Part shown: positions 8,481-17,829 of the stretch, one piece after another | Numbering within the stretch: the stretch's first letter is position 1 | How the letters are laid out: each line of letters starts with the position of its first letter | NCBI RefSeq assembly: GCF_009932475.1 | Contig: NZ_BJOV01000001.1 | Location: 1-64,000, forward strand | Length of the DNA: 64,000 nucleotides | Source of the DNA: Gordonia spumicola | GTDB taxonomy: Bacteria; Actinomycetota; Actinomycetes; Mycobacteriales; Mycobacteriaceae | Direction: 5' to 3' | Notes under the pieces: model-generated | Told to the model about the DNA's origin: nothing | The model's input: the letters and a program-made list of their open reading frames with translations, nothing else | Database searches by the model: none | Translations under genes and position numbers: made by a program

Positions 8481-9228
8481 AACCGCTCGTCGCCATCACC
8501 GGCCGTCGGATCTCCGGCACCGGCCTCGTCGGACTCGACCCGCGATGGGCGTCCGGACGCGCCGACATGTATTGGTCCGAGTTCGGTGTGAAGGTGTCGG
8601 CCGCGGGTGGACTCGCCGTCCAACTGCCGTACGAGAGCGTGGGAGACGAGATCGTCGAGCGGATCGACGCGCTCATCGTCACGGGCGGCCAGGACGTCGA
8701 TCCGCAGGTGTGGGGAGGCCCGCCGTCCGAGTATGAGACCGACGGCGAGGTCCTCGCGATCGACCGGCGGCGCGACGACTACGAGATCGCGTTGGTCCGG
8801 GCCGCACTCGACCGCGGCATCCCGATCCTCGGCGTCTGCCGCGGTCACCAGGTGCTCAACGTCGCGCTCGGCGGAACGCTGATTCCCGACCTGCCGGACA
8901 CCGGCGTCACCCATGCCTCGCTGGCGAGCATGCCCGACGTGCGCCCGGAGTTGGAGCATCCGGTCGACTTCGAACCGGGAGCCTCGCCGCACGCCTGTAC
9001 GGCGAGCGGGCCGCCGTCAATTCGTGGCATCACCAGGCCGTGGCAGAGCTCGGCACCGGGCTGGTCGCTTCGGGCCGCGCCCCGGACGGTGTTGTGGAGT
9101 CCATCGAACTCCCTGGCCGTGATGTCCTCGGACTCCAGTGGCATCCGGAGGCGATCCTGGACGTCGACCCGTGCTTCGAGTGGGTCGTCGATCGAGCGCG
9201 GACCCTCCCGGTAGGAGGACTGTCATGA
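8477..9228 (+). pseudogene. PuuD-like gamma-glutamyl hydrolase (class I glutamine amidotransferase fold), frameshifted
   Basis: The N-terminal 168 residues are a clear peptidase C26/PuuD-type domain: VAITGRR start, ALIVTGGQDVDPQVWGG, nucleophile in PILGVCRGHQVLNVALGGTL (about Cys121). In the literal frame the protein then becomes Ser/Arg-rich. Adding one base near 8979-8981 restores SLAARLYGERAAVNSWHHQAV and the catalytic LQWHPEAI, ending at TGA 9226-9228. That stop overlaps the next ATG, as the other junctions of this operon do, which supports the corrected frame. It should release glutamate from a gamma-glutamylated product, as PuuD does. It may be intact in the organism if the indel is a sequencing error. 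Confidence 0.8.
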
Positions 9229-10682
9229 GCACTCTGATCGAAGCGGTGTGGGCCCGGGCCGATCTGACTCCCCGAGCCGGAGCGCTCGTGGACGGCGACA
9301 CCGAACTCGGCTACGCGGACCTGCGTGAACAGGTGTCCCGCGCCGCGGGACTGCTGTCCGCGGAGGGCGTACGACCCGGCGATCGAATAGTCGTCATCGG
9401 GCACAACACCGTGGGCTGGGTGATCGCCTACCTCGCCGGACTGCGGCTGGGCGCGATCGTCTCGCCCGCGAACAACCGACTCAACGCCGACCAGTTCCGC
9501 GATCAGTGCGCGTTGCTCGACGCGGTGACCGTCCTGTTCGACGACGACCACCGAGAGCTGGCTGAGCACACGGTCCGCCCGAGGATGCGTGTGGAAGACC
9601 TCGCCGCCACCGGTCACCCGGCACTGGCAGACGACCATCCGTGGCCGAATGCCGCTGACGATGCGGTCGTCAGCTTCACATCCGGGACCACGGGGGTGCC
9701 GAAGGGCGCGGTCCTGTCGCATGCCGCGATCCTCGCAGGCGCGCGGTTGATCGCCGACAGTGCGGGCCTGACGGCGGACGACAGCACCCTGGTGCTTGTA
9801 CCGCTCTTTCACAACACCGGTTTCAACGATCAGCTCGGGGCACTGCTGGTGTCCGGAGGCACGACCCACCTGTTGCGTCGCTACCGGACGACGGACGCGA
9901 TCGATGAACTCCGTCGACGGCAGGCGACGTTCCTGACGGCTGTCCCCAGCATTCTGCGGCTCCTCATGGTCGCGCCCGACGCCGACGTCGTCTATGCGGG
10001 TGCACAGTCGGTCCTGTTCGGCGGCAGCCCGATGCCCGCGTCCTGGTCGGACGAACTGCTCGCCCGCTGGCCGCACCTCACCCTCCTGCATGGGTACGGC
10101 CTCACCGAGTTCACCTCGGGTGCGACGATCCTGCCCCCGGAGCTGATCTCGCAGAAGGGCGAATCGGTCGGCAGGCCGGCACCCGGGGTCGAGCTTCGGA
10201 TCGTAGACGGCGAGGTGTGGGTGGCCGGACCCACACGGATGAGCAGGTACTGGGGTCAGCCCGGACTGACCTCGTCCAAGATCAGCGGCCGCTGGCTGCG
10301 GACCGGCGACCTCGGGCGGCTCGACGAGGACGGTCTGCTCTGGCTCACCGGTCGCGTCGACGACGTCATCAATCGAGGCGGCGAGAAGGTGCTGCCCGCA
10401 CACGTCGAGTCGAAGGTCGCTGAGCTTCCGGCGATTGCCGAGGCCACGGTGTTCGCGATACCCGACACGATGCTGCAGCAGCGGGTCGGCGTCGCGGTGA
10501 TCCTGCGGCCGGACACCGCACTGGACGTGGACGCCGCTCGTCGCCTGCTCGCCGACACCTTGCCCGACTACGCGGTCCCCGAGCACTGGCGCGTCTACGA
10601 CGAATTGCCTCGCACCGCTTCGGGAAAAGCCGACCGCCGTGCGGTGGCCCGCGACTATCAGGAACAGGACGCACGACTATGA
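9225..10682 (+). CDS. AMP-binding acyl-CoA ligase
   Basis: 485 residues of the ANL superfamily. The phosphate-binding loop is VSFTSGTTGVPKGAVLSH, the adenine motif LLHGYGLTEF, the hinge WLRTGDLGRLDEDGLLWLTGRVDDVINRGGEKV, and the C-terminal catalytic Lys lies in PRTASGKADRRAV. The start at 9225 has a strong RBS (GTAGGAGGAC). The small size suggests a fatty or aromatic carboxylate rather than a very long chain. In this operon it presumably activates the acid produced by the aldehyde dehydrogenase or by ester cleavage. It overlaps the next gene by ATGA. Confidence 0.9.
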   Translation: MSTLIEAVWARADLTPRAGALVDGDTELGYADLREQVSRAAGLLSAEGVRPGDRIVVIGHNTVGWVIAYLAGLRLGAIVSPANNRLNADQFRDQCALLDAVTVLFDDDHRELAEHTVRPRMRVEDLAATGHPALADDHPWPNAADDAVVSFTSGTTGVPKGAVLSHAAILAGARLIADSAGLTADDSTLVLVPLFHNTGFNDQLGALLVSGGTTHLLRRYRTTDAIDELRRRQATFLTAVPSILRLLMVAPDADVVYAGAQSVLFGGSPMPASWSDELLARWPHLTLLHGYGLTEFTSGATILPPELISQKGESVGRPAPGVELRIVDGEVWVAGPTRMSRYWGQPGLTSSKISGRWLRTGDLGRLDEDGLLWLTGRVDDVINRGGEKVLPAHVESKVAELPAIAEATVFAIPDTMLQQRVGVAVILRPDTALDVDAARRLLADTLPDYAVPEHWRVYDELPRTASGKADRRAVARDYQEQDARL

Positions 10683-12127
10683 CCAGCGACAACACACTAG
10701 ATCTCGACGTGGTGATCGTCGGCGCCGGGATCTCCGGCATCGCAGCCGCGGTCGCACTCGGCCAGAACTGCCCGGACAAGTCATACGCGGTGCTGGAGGC
10801 CAGGGCGTCCATCGGCGGCACCTGGGATCTGTTTCGGTACCCGGGCATCAGGTCCGACAGTGACATGTACACCCTCGGCTATTCATTCCGGCCGTGGCTG
10901 CGGCCGGAGGCGATCGCTGCAGGCGGCGCCATCCGGGAGTATCTCGTCGACACCGCGGCAGAGTTCGGCGTGGACAAGCACATCCGGTTCTCGTCGCGGC
11001 TCACCGAGGCGTCCTGGAACAGCGAACTCAACCGGTGGACGCTTGTGGTCGACTCGCCCGTAGGCGAGGACGTCATCCGATGCAGGCACCTGTTCCTCGG
11101 GAGCGGGTACTACAGCTACCGCGGAGGATTCGAGCCGACGATCGATGGCGAGGACACATTCGACGGGCCGATGCTCCATGCCCAGAACTGGCCCGACGAT
11201 TTGGACCACCGCGGCAAGCGGGTGGCTGTCATCGGGTCCGGGGCCACCGCGATCACCCTCGTCCCGAACCTGGCGCGCGACGCCGCGAACGTCACGATGG
11301 TCCAGCGGTCGCCCACCTACATCCACATCGAGACCGGCGACGACCCGGAGGCGGACGAACTGCGCCGCACCGTCGGCCCGGAGGAGACGTTCCGGCGCAT
11401 CCGCCTGCGCAACCTTCGCAACCAGCAGGAGGTGTATGCGCAGGCCAAAGGCGACCCGGATGCGTTCAAGGCGACGCTGTTCGACGCCATTGACGCACAG
11501 ATCGGCGAGGACGTGCGCAAGCAGCACTTCACTCCGACCTACGAGCCGTGGAACCAGCGGATATGCGTCGTCCCCGACTCGGATCTGTTCCACGCCGTCC
11601 GCGACGGCAGGGCGGACGTCGTGACCGGGTCGATCGACAGGATCACCCCGACCGGATTGACGATGGCCGACGGGACCCGCGTCGAGGCCGACATCATCGT
11701 CAAAGCGACTGGACTCGATGTGGTGCTCGGCGGGGAAGCCGAATTCGACGTCGACGGGTGGCCGGTGGAGATCGGACGAGAGTGGACGTACAAGGGCGCC
11801 GCGATCTCCGGCGTGCCCAACCTCGTGTACGCCTTCGGCTTCATCAACGCCTCGTGGACTCTCCGCATCGAGGCGCTGACCGACTACTGGTGTCGGGTCC
11901 TGATCCACATGGACGACATCGGCGCCGAGAAGATGGTCGCCGACCTCACCGACGGCGAGCAGCCCGCGCTGCCGTTCATCTCCGGTGTCGACTCCGGCTA
12001 CCTGCGTCGTGCGGAGGGCCTGCTTCCGCGACAGGGCGATGCGGCGCCGTGGATCAATCCGCAGAACTACGCCGACACGCTCGATCTGTTCGCTTCGGTC
12101 GACGACGGCGTCCTCACATTCAGCTGA
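10679..12127 (+). CDS. Flavin-containing Baeyer-Villiger-type monooxygenase
   Basis: 482 residues. An N-terminal FAD site (VVIVGAGISGIAAAVALG), the BVMO fingerprint FXGXXXHXXXWP (FDGPMLHAQNWPDD), then an NADPH-binding Rossmann motif (VAVIGSGATAITLVPNLA) come in canonical order. The segment SIGGTWDLFRYPGIRSDSDMYTLGYSF is characteristic of the group related to mycobacterial EthA-like monooxygenases. It inserts oxygen next to a ketone carbonyl or oxidises N/S heteroatoms. Context (ligase upstream, HSL esterase across the promoter) favours ketone to ester conversion, but N-oxidation of an amine is equally open. Confidence 0.9.
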   Translation: MTSDNTLDLDVVIVGAGISGIAAAVALGQNCPDKSYAVLEARASIGGTWDLFRYPGIRSDSDMYTLGYSFRPWLRPEAIAAGGAIREYLVDTAAEFGVDKHIRFSSRLTEASWNSELNRWTLVVDSPVGEDVIRCRHLFLGSGYYSYRGGFEPTIDGEDTFDGPMLHAQNWPDDLDHRGKRVAVIGSGATAITLVPNLARDAANVTMVQRSPTYIHIETGDDPEADELRRTVGPEETFRRIRLRNLRNQQEVYAQAKGDPDAFKATLFDAIDAQIGEDVRKQHFTPTYEPWNQRICVVPDSDLFHAVRDGRADVVTGSIDRITPTGLTMADGTRVEADIIVKATGLDVVLGGEAEFDVDGWPVEIGREWTYKGAAISGVPNLVYAFGFINASWTLRIEALTDYWCRVLIHMDDIGAEKMVADLTDGEQPALPFISGVDSGYLRRAEGLLPRQGDAAPWINPQNYADTLDLFASVDDGVLTFS

Positions 12128-12144
12128 CATACAAGGAGAAGAAG

Positions 12145-13299
12145 ATGCGAGTAACAGTTGTCGGCGGAGCCGGCGCGATGGGTCGCAAAGCAGTGGAGAC
12201 CCTGGCCGGATTCGACGACGTCGACCAGGTCCGGGTCCTCGACCGAGACATGGCGCCGCTGGCGGCCCTCGACCTCGGCGACGACCGTCGGAAGATCGAG
12301 GAGATCGTCGTCGACGCCCTGACGGACGATCTGGCTGCCTTGTTCGCCGGGTCGTCGGTGGTGGTCAGCGCGCTCGGCCCGTTCACGATCTTCGGCGAAC
12401 GCGTCCTGAGCGCCGCGATCGAGGCAGGCGTCGACTACGTGGACATCAACGACGACTGGGAGCCGACGCTCGCCGCCCTGGAATGGCACGACCGCGCGAG
12501 GGCCGCAGGCGTCACCGCACTGATCGGAATGGGCGCCAGCCCAGGAGTGTCGAACGTGTTGGCGGTGCGGGCGGCCGACGAACTCGACACGGTGCACGCC
12601 CTCTACACCGGCTGGGTGGTCGCGGGCACCGAGAGCGAACCCGGCGGGCCACGTCCGGCCGCGGCGCTGCTGCATCTCGTCCACGAATGCACCGGGACCG
12701 TGCAGGTTCTCGAAGACGGGCGACCCGCCCTCGTCGCGCCACTGCAGCCGCTCACCCTGCGGTACCCGGGCATCGGCGAGATCGGCGTTCGGACCATCGG
12801 GCACCCCGAGACGGTGACCTTGCCTCGTCGGTTCCCGGACCTGCAGACCTGCTACAACGTGATGGCCGGACCGGCCTGGTGGTTCGACTCAGTCGCGCCG
12901 ATCATGGCCGCCGTCGACGACGGAACGTTGTCGGCGCGGGAGGCCGCACTGAAAGTCGAGAACGGTGTCCAGCGCCCGGCCGACGCGCCGAAGACACTCC
13001 GTACCCCGAGTCTGTGGGCGCTCGCGGAGGGCGAGAAGGACGGTCAGCCGGCACGAGCGGCCGTCGGGACCACCCGCTGGTCGCCCGGCCGGATGGCCGG
13101 GGCCACCGCGATCCCAGCCGCGATGGCGGCCCGGATGATCCTGCGCGGCCAGATCGGCCGCCCCGGCGTCAACACGCCGGAGGAGATCGTCCCGTTCGAA
13201 CTGCTCATGGAGGCCTTGTCGCCGCTCTATGACCAGCCCGACCCGTCGATCCCTCTCTACGAGGTAGCCGTGGACTCGACCGTCGAAATCGGGGCCTGA
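12145..13299 (+). CDS. Saccharopine dehydrogenase-like NAD(P)-binding protein
   Basis: 384 residues. It begins with a Rossmann fold (MRVTVVGGAGAMGRKAVETL) and continues with VVVSALGPFTIFGERVLSAAIEAGVDYVDINDD, the classic saccharopine-dehydrogenase/homospermidine-synthase-like N-domain in which a substrate carbon is handled as an imine. RBS AAGGAGAAG sits seven bases before the ATG. Members couple or split amino acids through an imine, so an imine-forming or imine-reducing step on the operon's amine substrate is plausible. The exact reaction is unknown. It is 17 bases after the monooxygenase gene. Confidence 0.82.
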   Translation: MRVTVVGGAGAMGRKAVETLAGFDDVDQVRVLDRDMAPLAALDLGDDRRKIEEIVVDALTDDLAALFAGSSVVVSALGPFTIFGERVLSAAIEAGVDYVDINDDWEPTLAALEWHDRARAAGVTALIGMGASPGVSNVLAVRAADELDTVHALYTGWVVAGTESEPGGPRPAAALLHLVHECTGTVQVLEDGRPALVAPLQPLTLRYPGIGEIGVRTIGHPETVTLPRRFPDLQTCYNVMAGPAWWFDSVAPIMAAVDDGTLSAREAALKVENGVQRPADAPKTLRTPSLWALAEGEKDGQPARAAVGTTRWSPGRMAGATAIPAAMAARMILRGQIGRPGVNTPEEIVPFELLMEALSPLYDQPDPSIPLYEVAVDSTVEIGA

Positions 13300-13301
13300 C
13301 G

Positions 13302-14159
13302 ATGGGTGCGCATGACGTGCTCGTCGTCGGCTGCGGTCTCATGGGGACCGCGCTCGCCCGCAGCCTCGCAGTGCAGGGTCACGCCGTCGCCGCGTGGAAC
13401 CGGACGTCGGACAAGGCGGAGGCAGTCGGTGGCGGCGTCACCGCGGTCGCCGACCTTTCGGGGGCGGTTCGCCAGGCGCGGATCGTCCTGAGTTGCACGT
13501 CGACCTACGACACAACGCGAGACGTCCTCGCATCGGTCGTCGACTGGGGATCGGCGGCCCTGGTGAACGTCGGGACAGGCAGTCCCGACGAGGCGGAGGC
13601 CATGAGCGTATGGGCGAGGGAGCGCGGCATCGACTATCTCGACGGCGCGATCCTCTGCTATCCGCAGCACATCGGCACCTCAGACGCGCTGATCCTCTAC
13701 TCGGGTTCGGTGCACGCGTGGTCCGAGCACTCCGCGGCCCTCGCGTCGCTCGGACCGTCGTCGCACGTGTCGGCCGACCCTCGCGGCGCGAGTGTCCTCG
13801 ACGTGACGATGGCCGGAGGCTTCTACATCACCGCGCTCGCCGCATACGTCGAGGCGGCGTCGTACGCACTCGACCAGGGAATCGCTGTCGGCGACCTCCG
13901 CGGTGTGACCGACGCCGTGATCGGGCTGCTCGGGTCGGCGACAGACGATGTGGCGCATGCCGTGGAAACGGGGAGGCATGACACCGACCAGGCCACCGTC
14001 GCGGTCTTCGCCGCCGGAGCGCGACTGTGCCGGGACGCGATGCGGTCGGCGGGCCGTCGCGCCGACCTCTTGCACGCGGCGGCCGACCTGCTGACCTCTG
14101 CGGAGGACGCAGGACTGGGCGAGAGCGGGTTCTCGGCGATCGCGACGGTCGCGTCGTGA
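13302..14159 (+). CDS. Imine-reductase-like NADP-binding dehydrogenase (beta-hydroxyacid dehydrogenase superfamily)
   Basis: 285 residues. N-terminal dinucleotide motif VLVVGCGLMGTALARSLA, then the NADPH-selective AWNRTSDKAE. The region YLDGAILCYPQHIGTSDALILYSGS (about residues 112-136) closely follows the signature of bacterial imine reductases (DGAI..PP..IGTPEALILYSG) rather than ordinary hydroxyisobutyrate dehydrogenases. A helical C-terminal dimerisation domain follows. It is two bases after the saccharopine-dehydrogenase-like gene and overlaps the FAD enzyme by GTGA. It probably reduces a cyclic or exocyclic imine. IRED assignment is by motif only. Confidence 0.75.
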   Translation: MGAHDVLVVGCGLMGTALARSLAVQGHAVAAWNRTSDKAEAVGGGVTAVADLSGAVRQARIVLSCTSTYDTTRDVLASVVDWGSAALVNVGTGSPDEAEAMSVWARERGIDYLDGAILCYPQHIGTSDALILYSGSVHAWSEHSAALASLGPSSHVSADPRGASVLDVTMAGGFYITALAAYVEAASYALDQGIAVGDLRGVTDAVIGLLGSATDDVAHAVETGRHDTDQATVAVFAAGARLCRDAMRSAGRRADLLHAAADLLTSAEDAGLGESGFSAIATVAS

Positions 14160-15940
14160 CCGGCATCCTGGTGCCGGCCGCCGGGTTCGACCACTTCGGT
14201 GGATGGACCCTCGACTCCCAGTTCGATCTCGAGATGGGCGCGTCGTACCTGTTGGCCCACGGACTCGGCGCGCCGGTCGCTGACGCGACCACCCTGATCG
14301 ACGTCGCGGCGGCGGGGTGCTATCGGGTGTGGGTGCGCGCCAAGGACTGGGTGCCGTCTCATCACCCGGGCCGGTTCGCCGTGACCATCGACGGGGTACG
14401 CCTGCCGATGGAGTTCGGGGCGAACGGGCTGGACTGGAGCTGGGCGGACGCAGGCGTCGTCGATCTCGCGGTCGGGGAGGTGTCGGTGACGCTCACCGAC
14501 CTCACTGGGTTCGACGGCCGATGCGACGCGATCTACCTGACCACCGGAGACGATCTTCCTGTCGACGGTGCGGGCCCGGACGCCAGGACGTGGCGGCGAC
14601 GTCTCCGTGGCCTGCCCGACGAGCCTGTCGACGGCGGCGAGTTCGACGTCGTCGTCGTGGGCGGCGGGATCACCGGCTGTGCGGCGGCGCTCGCCGCGGG
14701 CCGATCGGGATTGCGTGTCGCGCTCGTCCAGAATCGGCCTGTCCTCGGCGGCAACGCGAGCACCGAGATCGGTCTCACCCCGCGCGGCGAGACGGGACCG
14801 CTCGTCGACGAACTGGCCGCTCGATCGGGCGACGGGGAACTCGCCGCGATGAAAGTCCTCACCGCGGAGCGGACGATCTCGGTGTTCGTCGAGCAGCAGG
14901 TCTTCGACCTTCGCCGGGACTGCGACCGAATCACGTCGATCGACGCGAGAGCCGCACGTTCCGGAGTCGAGACCCGGTTTCGCGGGCGATTCTTCATCGA
15001 TTGCACCGGCACCGCGAAACTCGGCCTCCTCGCAGGCGTGGAGACGATGTTCGGCGCGGAGAGTCGGAGCGAGTACAACGAACCGCTCGCGCCGGACCAG
15101 CGCGGGGAGTACCACCACGGCAACACATTGTTCTTCCGGACCCGCGACGCCGATGAACCCACGAGGTTCCCCGCCGTGCCGTGGGCGGTGACCGTCGCCA
15201 AGGACTATGCGAATCTCGGCGGCCAGCTCGAGCGTCCCGGGATCGACAACGCGCCCGGACCCGTCGCAGGTCACGCCCGTACCCCGGATCCGGACATCCG
15301 TCGTCGGATGCTTCAGCCGCTGACTCACTTCTGGGAGTACGGGCAGGACCTCGATCCCTACTCCGACTCTGAGCGGATCCGTGATCACCTGTTCCGTGCC
15401 GTGTACGGGACACTTGCGAACGTCAAACAGCTCGAACCGGAGACCTACGCGAACCTGACGTTCGACTGGGTGGCGCATGTCCCCGGTCAGGGCGAGTTCC
15501 GTCGATACCGGGGCGCGTACGTTGTGACCGAGAACGATATCCGCGACCATCGGCAGTTCGACGACGTCGTGGCCTGGAACTCCGGGGCATTCTGTCTGCA
15601 CTATCCGGGACACGAGACATACGATTTCCGGCTCAAGGACTGGAAGTGGGACACCAGGGACGGTCTGCCATTCGAGATTCCGCTCCGCTGCCTATACCCC
15701 GACGGGGTCGACAATCTGCTCGCCGCGGGCAAGCACATCAGCGTCACCCACGTCGCCGGATCGGTCACCAAGTTCATGGGCAACGGCGCGCAGCACGCCG
15801 TTGCTGCGGCCGCCGCGGTGAAGGTCTGCCTGTGTCACGATGTCGCGCCCCGTGACCTCCGTGGTGATCTTCTCGCAGAAGTTCAAGGTCTCGTCACTGA
15901 ACTCGGAGGTTCCGCCGAGCACGTCCCCGAAGCGGTCTGA
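14156..15940 (+). CDS. Two-domain FAD-dependent oxidoreductase
   Basis: 594 residues, GTG start overlapping the previous stop. The first about 140 residues look like a beta-sandwich module (CYRVWVRAKDWVPSHHPGRFAVTIDG..FANGLDWSWADAGVVDLAVGEVSVTLTDLTGFDGRCDAIYLT-type pattern), similar to modules in xanthan-lyase-associated proteins. A FAD_oxidored domain begins near residue 163 (VVVVGGGITGCAAALAAGRSG) with PVLGGNASTEIGL and a C-terminal LYPDGVDNLLAAGKHISVTHVA. There is no signal peptide, so the carbohydrate-type module is probably cytoplasmic here. The substrate is unknown; amine or alcohol oxidation would fit the operon. Last gene of the plus-strand operon. Confidence 0.8.
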   Translation: MTGILVPAAGFDHFGGWTLDSQFDLEMGASYLLAHGLGAPVADATTLIDVAAAGCYRVWVRAKDWVPSHHPGRFAVTIDGVRLPMEFGANGLDWSWADAGVVDLAVGEVSVTLTDLTGFDGRCDAIYLTTGDDLPVDGAGPDARTWRRRLRGLPDEPVDGGEFDVVVVGGGITGCAAALAAGRSGLRVALVQNRPVLGGNASTEIGLTPRGETGPLVDELAARSGDGELAAMKVLTAERTISVFVEQQVFDLRRDCDRITSIDARAARSGVETRFRGRFFIDCTGTAKLGLLAGVETMFGAESRSEYNEPLAPDQRGEYHHGNTLFFRTRDADEPTRFPAVPWAVTVAKDYANLGGQLERPGIDNAPGPVAGHARTPDPDIRRRMLQPLTHFWEYGQDLDPYSDSERIRDHLFRAVYGTLANVKQLEPETYANLTFDWVAHVPGQGEFRRYRGAYVVTENDIRDHRQFDDVVAWNSGAFCLHYPGHETYDFRLKDWKWDTRDGLPFEIPLRCLYPDGVDNLLAAGKHISVTHVAGSVTKFMGNGAQHAVAAAAAVKVCLCHDVAPRDLRGDLLAEVQGLVTELGGSAEHVPEAV

Positions 15941-15944
15941 TACG

Positions 15945-16017
15945 CCGACGATCGGTCGAATCATCGAGGTCCGGCGGCATACTGTCACTGGACCTCGATG
16001 ATGCGACCGATCGTCGG
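15945..16017. terminator. Long hairpin between convergent genes
   Basis: Two 28-base arms (15945-15972 and 15990-16017) are complementary at 27 of 28 positions around a 17-base loop. It lies just after the FAD oxidoreductase stop and before the minus-strand DUF385 gene stop. No T-run follows on either strand, so it may act as a bidirectional structural terminator or be an inserted palindromic element. Confidence 0.6.
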
Positions 16018-16032
16018 AAGTCGTCGCAGCGT

Positions 16033-16509
16033 TCAGGCGGGGGAGCAGACGACCACCGGGATCACGCGATCGGTCCAGGCCGCGTAGTTGTCGAAGTCGG
16101 CGTAGAGGTCGACGAGCAGCGGCCAGAGGCGGGCGCGTTCGGTGTCGTCGGCGGTGCGCGCGGTGTAGTCCAGGGTCTGTTTGCCGATCTGAATGGTGAC
16201 GGCGGGGTCGGCGGTCACGTTGTAGTACCAGGCCGGGTTCTTGGGGAGCCCGCCCTGCGAGGCGACGACGACCACGTCGTCGCCGTCCCGGAGGTACAGC
16301 AGGGGGACGGTGCGGGCCTCGCCCGACTTGCGTCCGGTGCTCGTAAGCAGGCAGACCGGGGTCGGCTTCTTGAATGCCGACCCCACCCGCCAGGTGCCGC
16401 CGAGGCGCCCGCCGGACAGCTTGAACAGCCGCGTGTTGAGGCGCGACCCGATCTTGATGATGCGCCCGACGATCGGGGAGTCGAGCTGGTCCGGGCGGGG
16501 CTGCGTCAT
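16033..16509 (-). CDS. Deazaflavin (F420)-dependent nitroreductase/quinone-reductase family protein (DUF385)
   Basis: 158 residues. LLTSTGRKSGEARTVPLLYLRDGDDVVVVASQGGLPKNPAWYYNVTADPAVTIQIG is the hallmark of the Ddn/DUF385 split-barrel family, which binds coenzyme F420 and reduces quinones or nitroaromatics, often near the membrane. It lies four bases after fadA5 on the same strand, so it is probably expressed with the sterol genes. The partner substrate is unknown. Confidence 0.88.
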   Translation of the reverse strand: MTQPRPDQLDSPIVGRIIKIGSRLNTRLFKLSGGRLGGTWRVGSAFKKPTPVCLLTSTGRKSGEARTVPLLYLRDGDDVVVVASQGGLPKNPAWYYNVTADPAVTIQIGKQTLDYTARTADDTERARLWPLLVDLYADFDNYAAWTDRVIPVVVCSPA

Positions 16510-16513
16510 GACG

Positions 16514-17737
<1,224 letters not shown>

Positions 17738-17772
17738 CTATCCAGTGTGGCAGAGTGTGACCTACAGCAAAT

Positions 17773-17786
17773 TGTAACGGGTTCTC
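17773..17786. promoter_or_regulatory. KstR-type operator 2 in fadA5/cyp125 promoter
   Basis: TGTAACGGGTTCTC keeps the AACnnGTT core and lies 43 bases upstream of the cyp125 GTG. It is weaker than operator 1 at the flanks. Two separate sites would allow each divergent promoter its own operator. Confidence 0.55.
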
Positions 17787-17829
17787 GTTGACATGGACGG
17801 GCCCGCGACCTTTGAAATGAGGTGATGAC

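Noticed and set aside
13823-15613. 596-codon antisense frame over the FAD oxidoreductase
   Set aside because: No recognisable motif, while the plus strand carries clear FAD motifs and operon overlaps.
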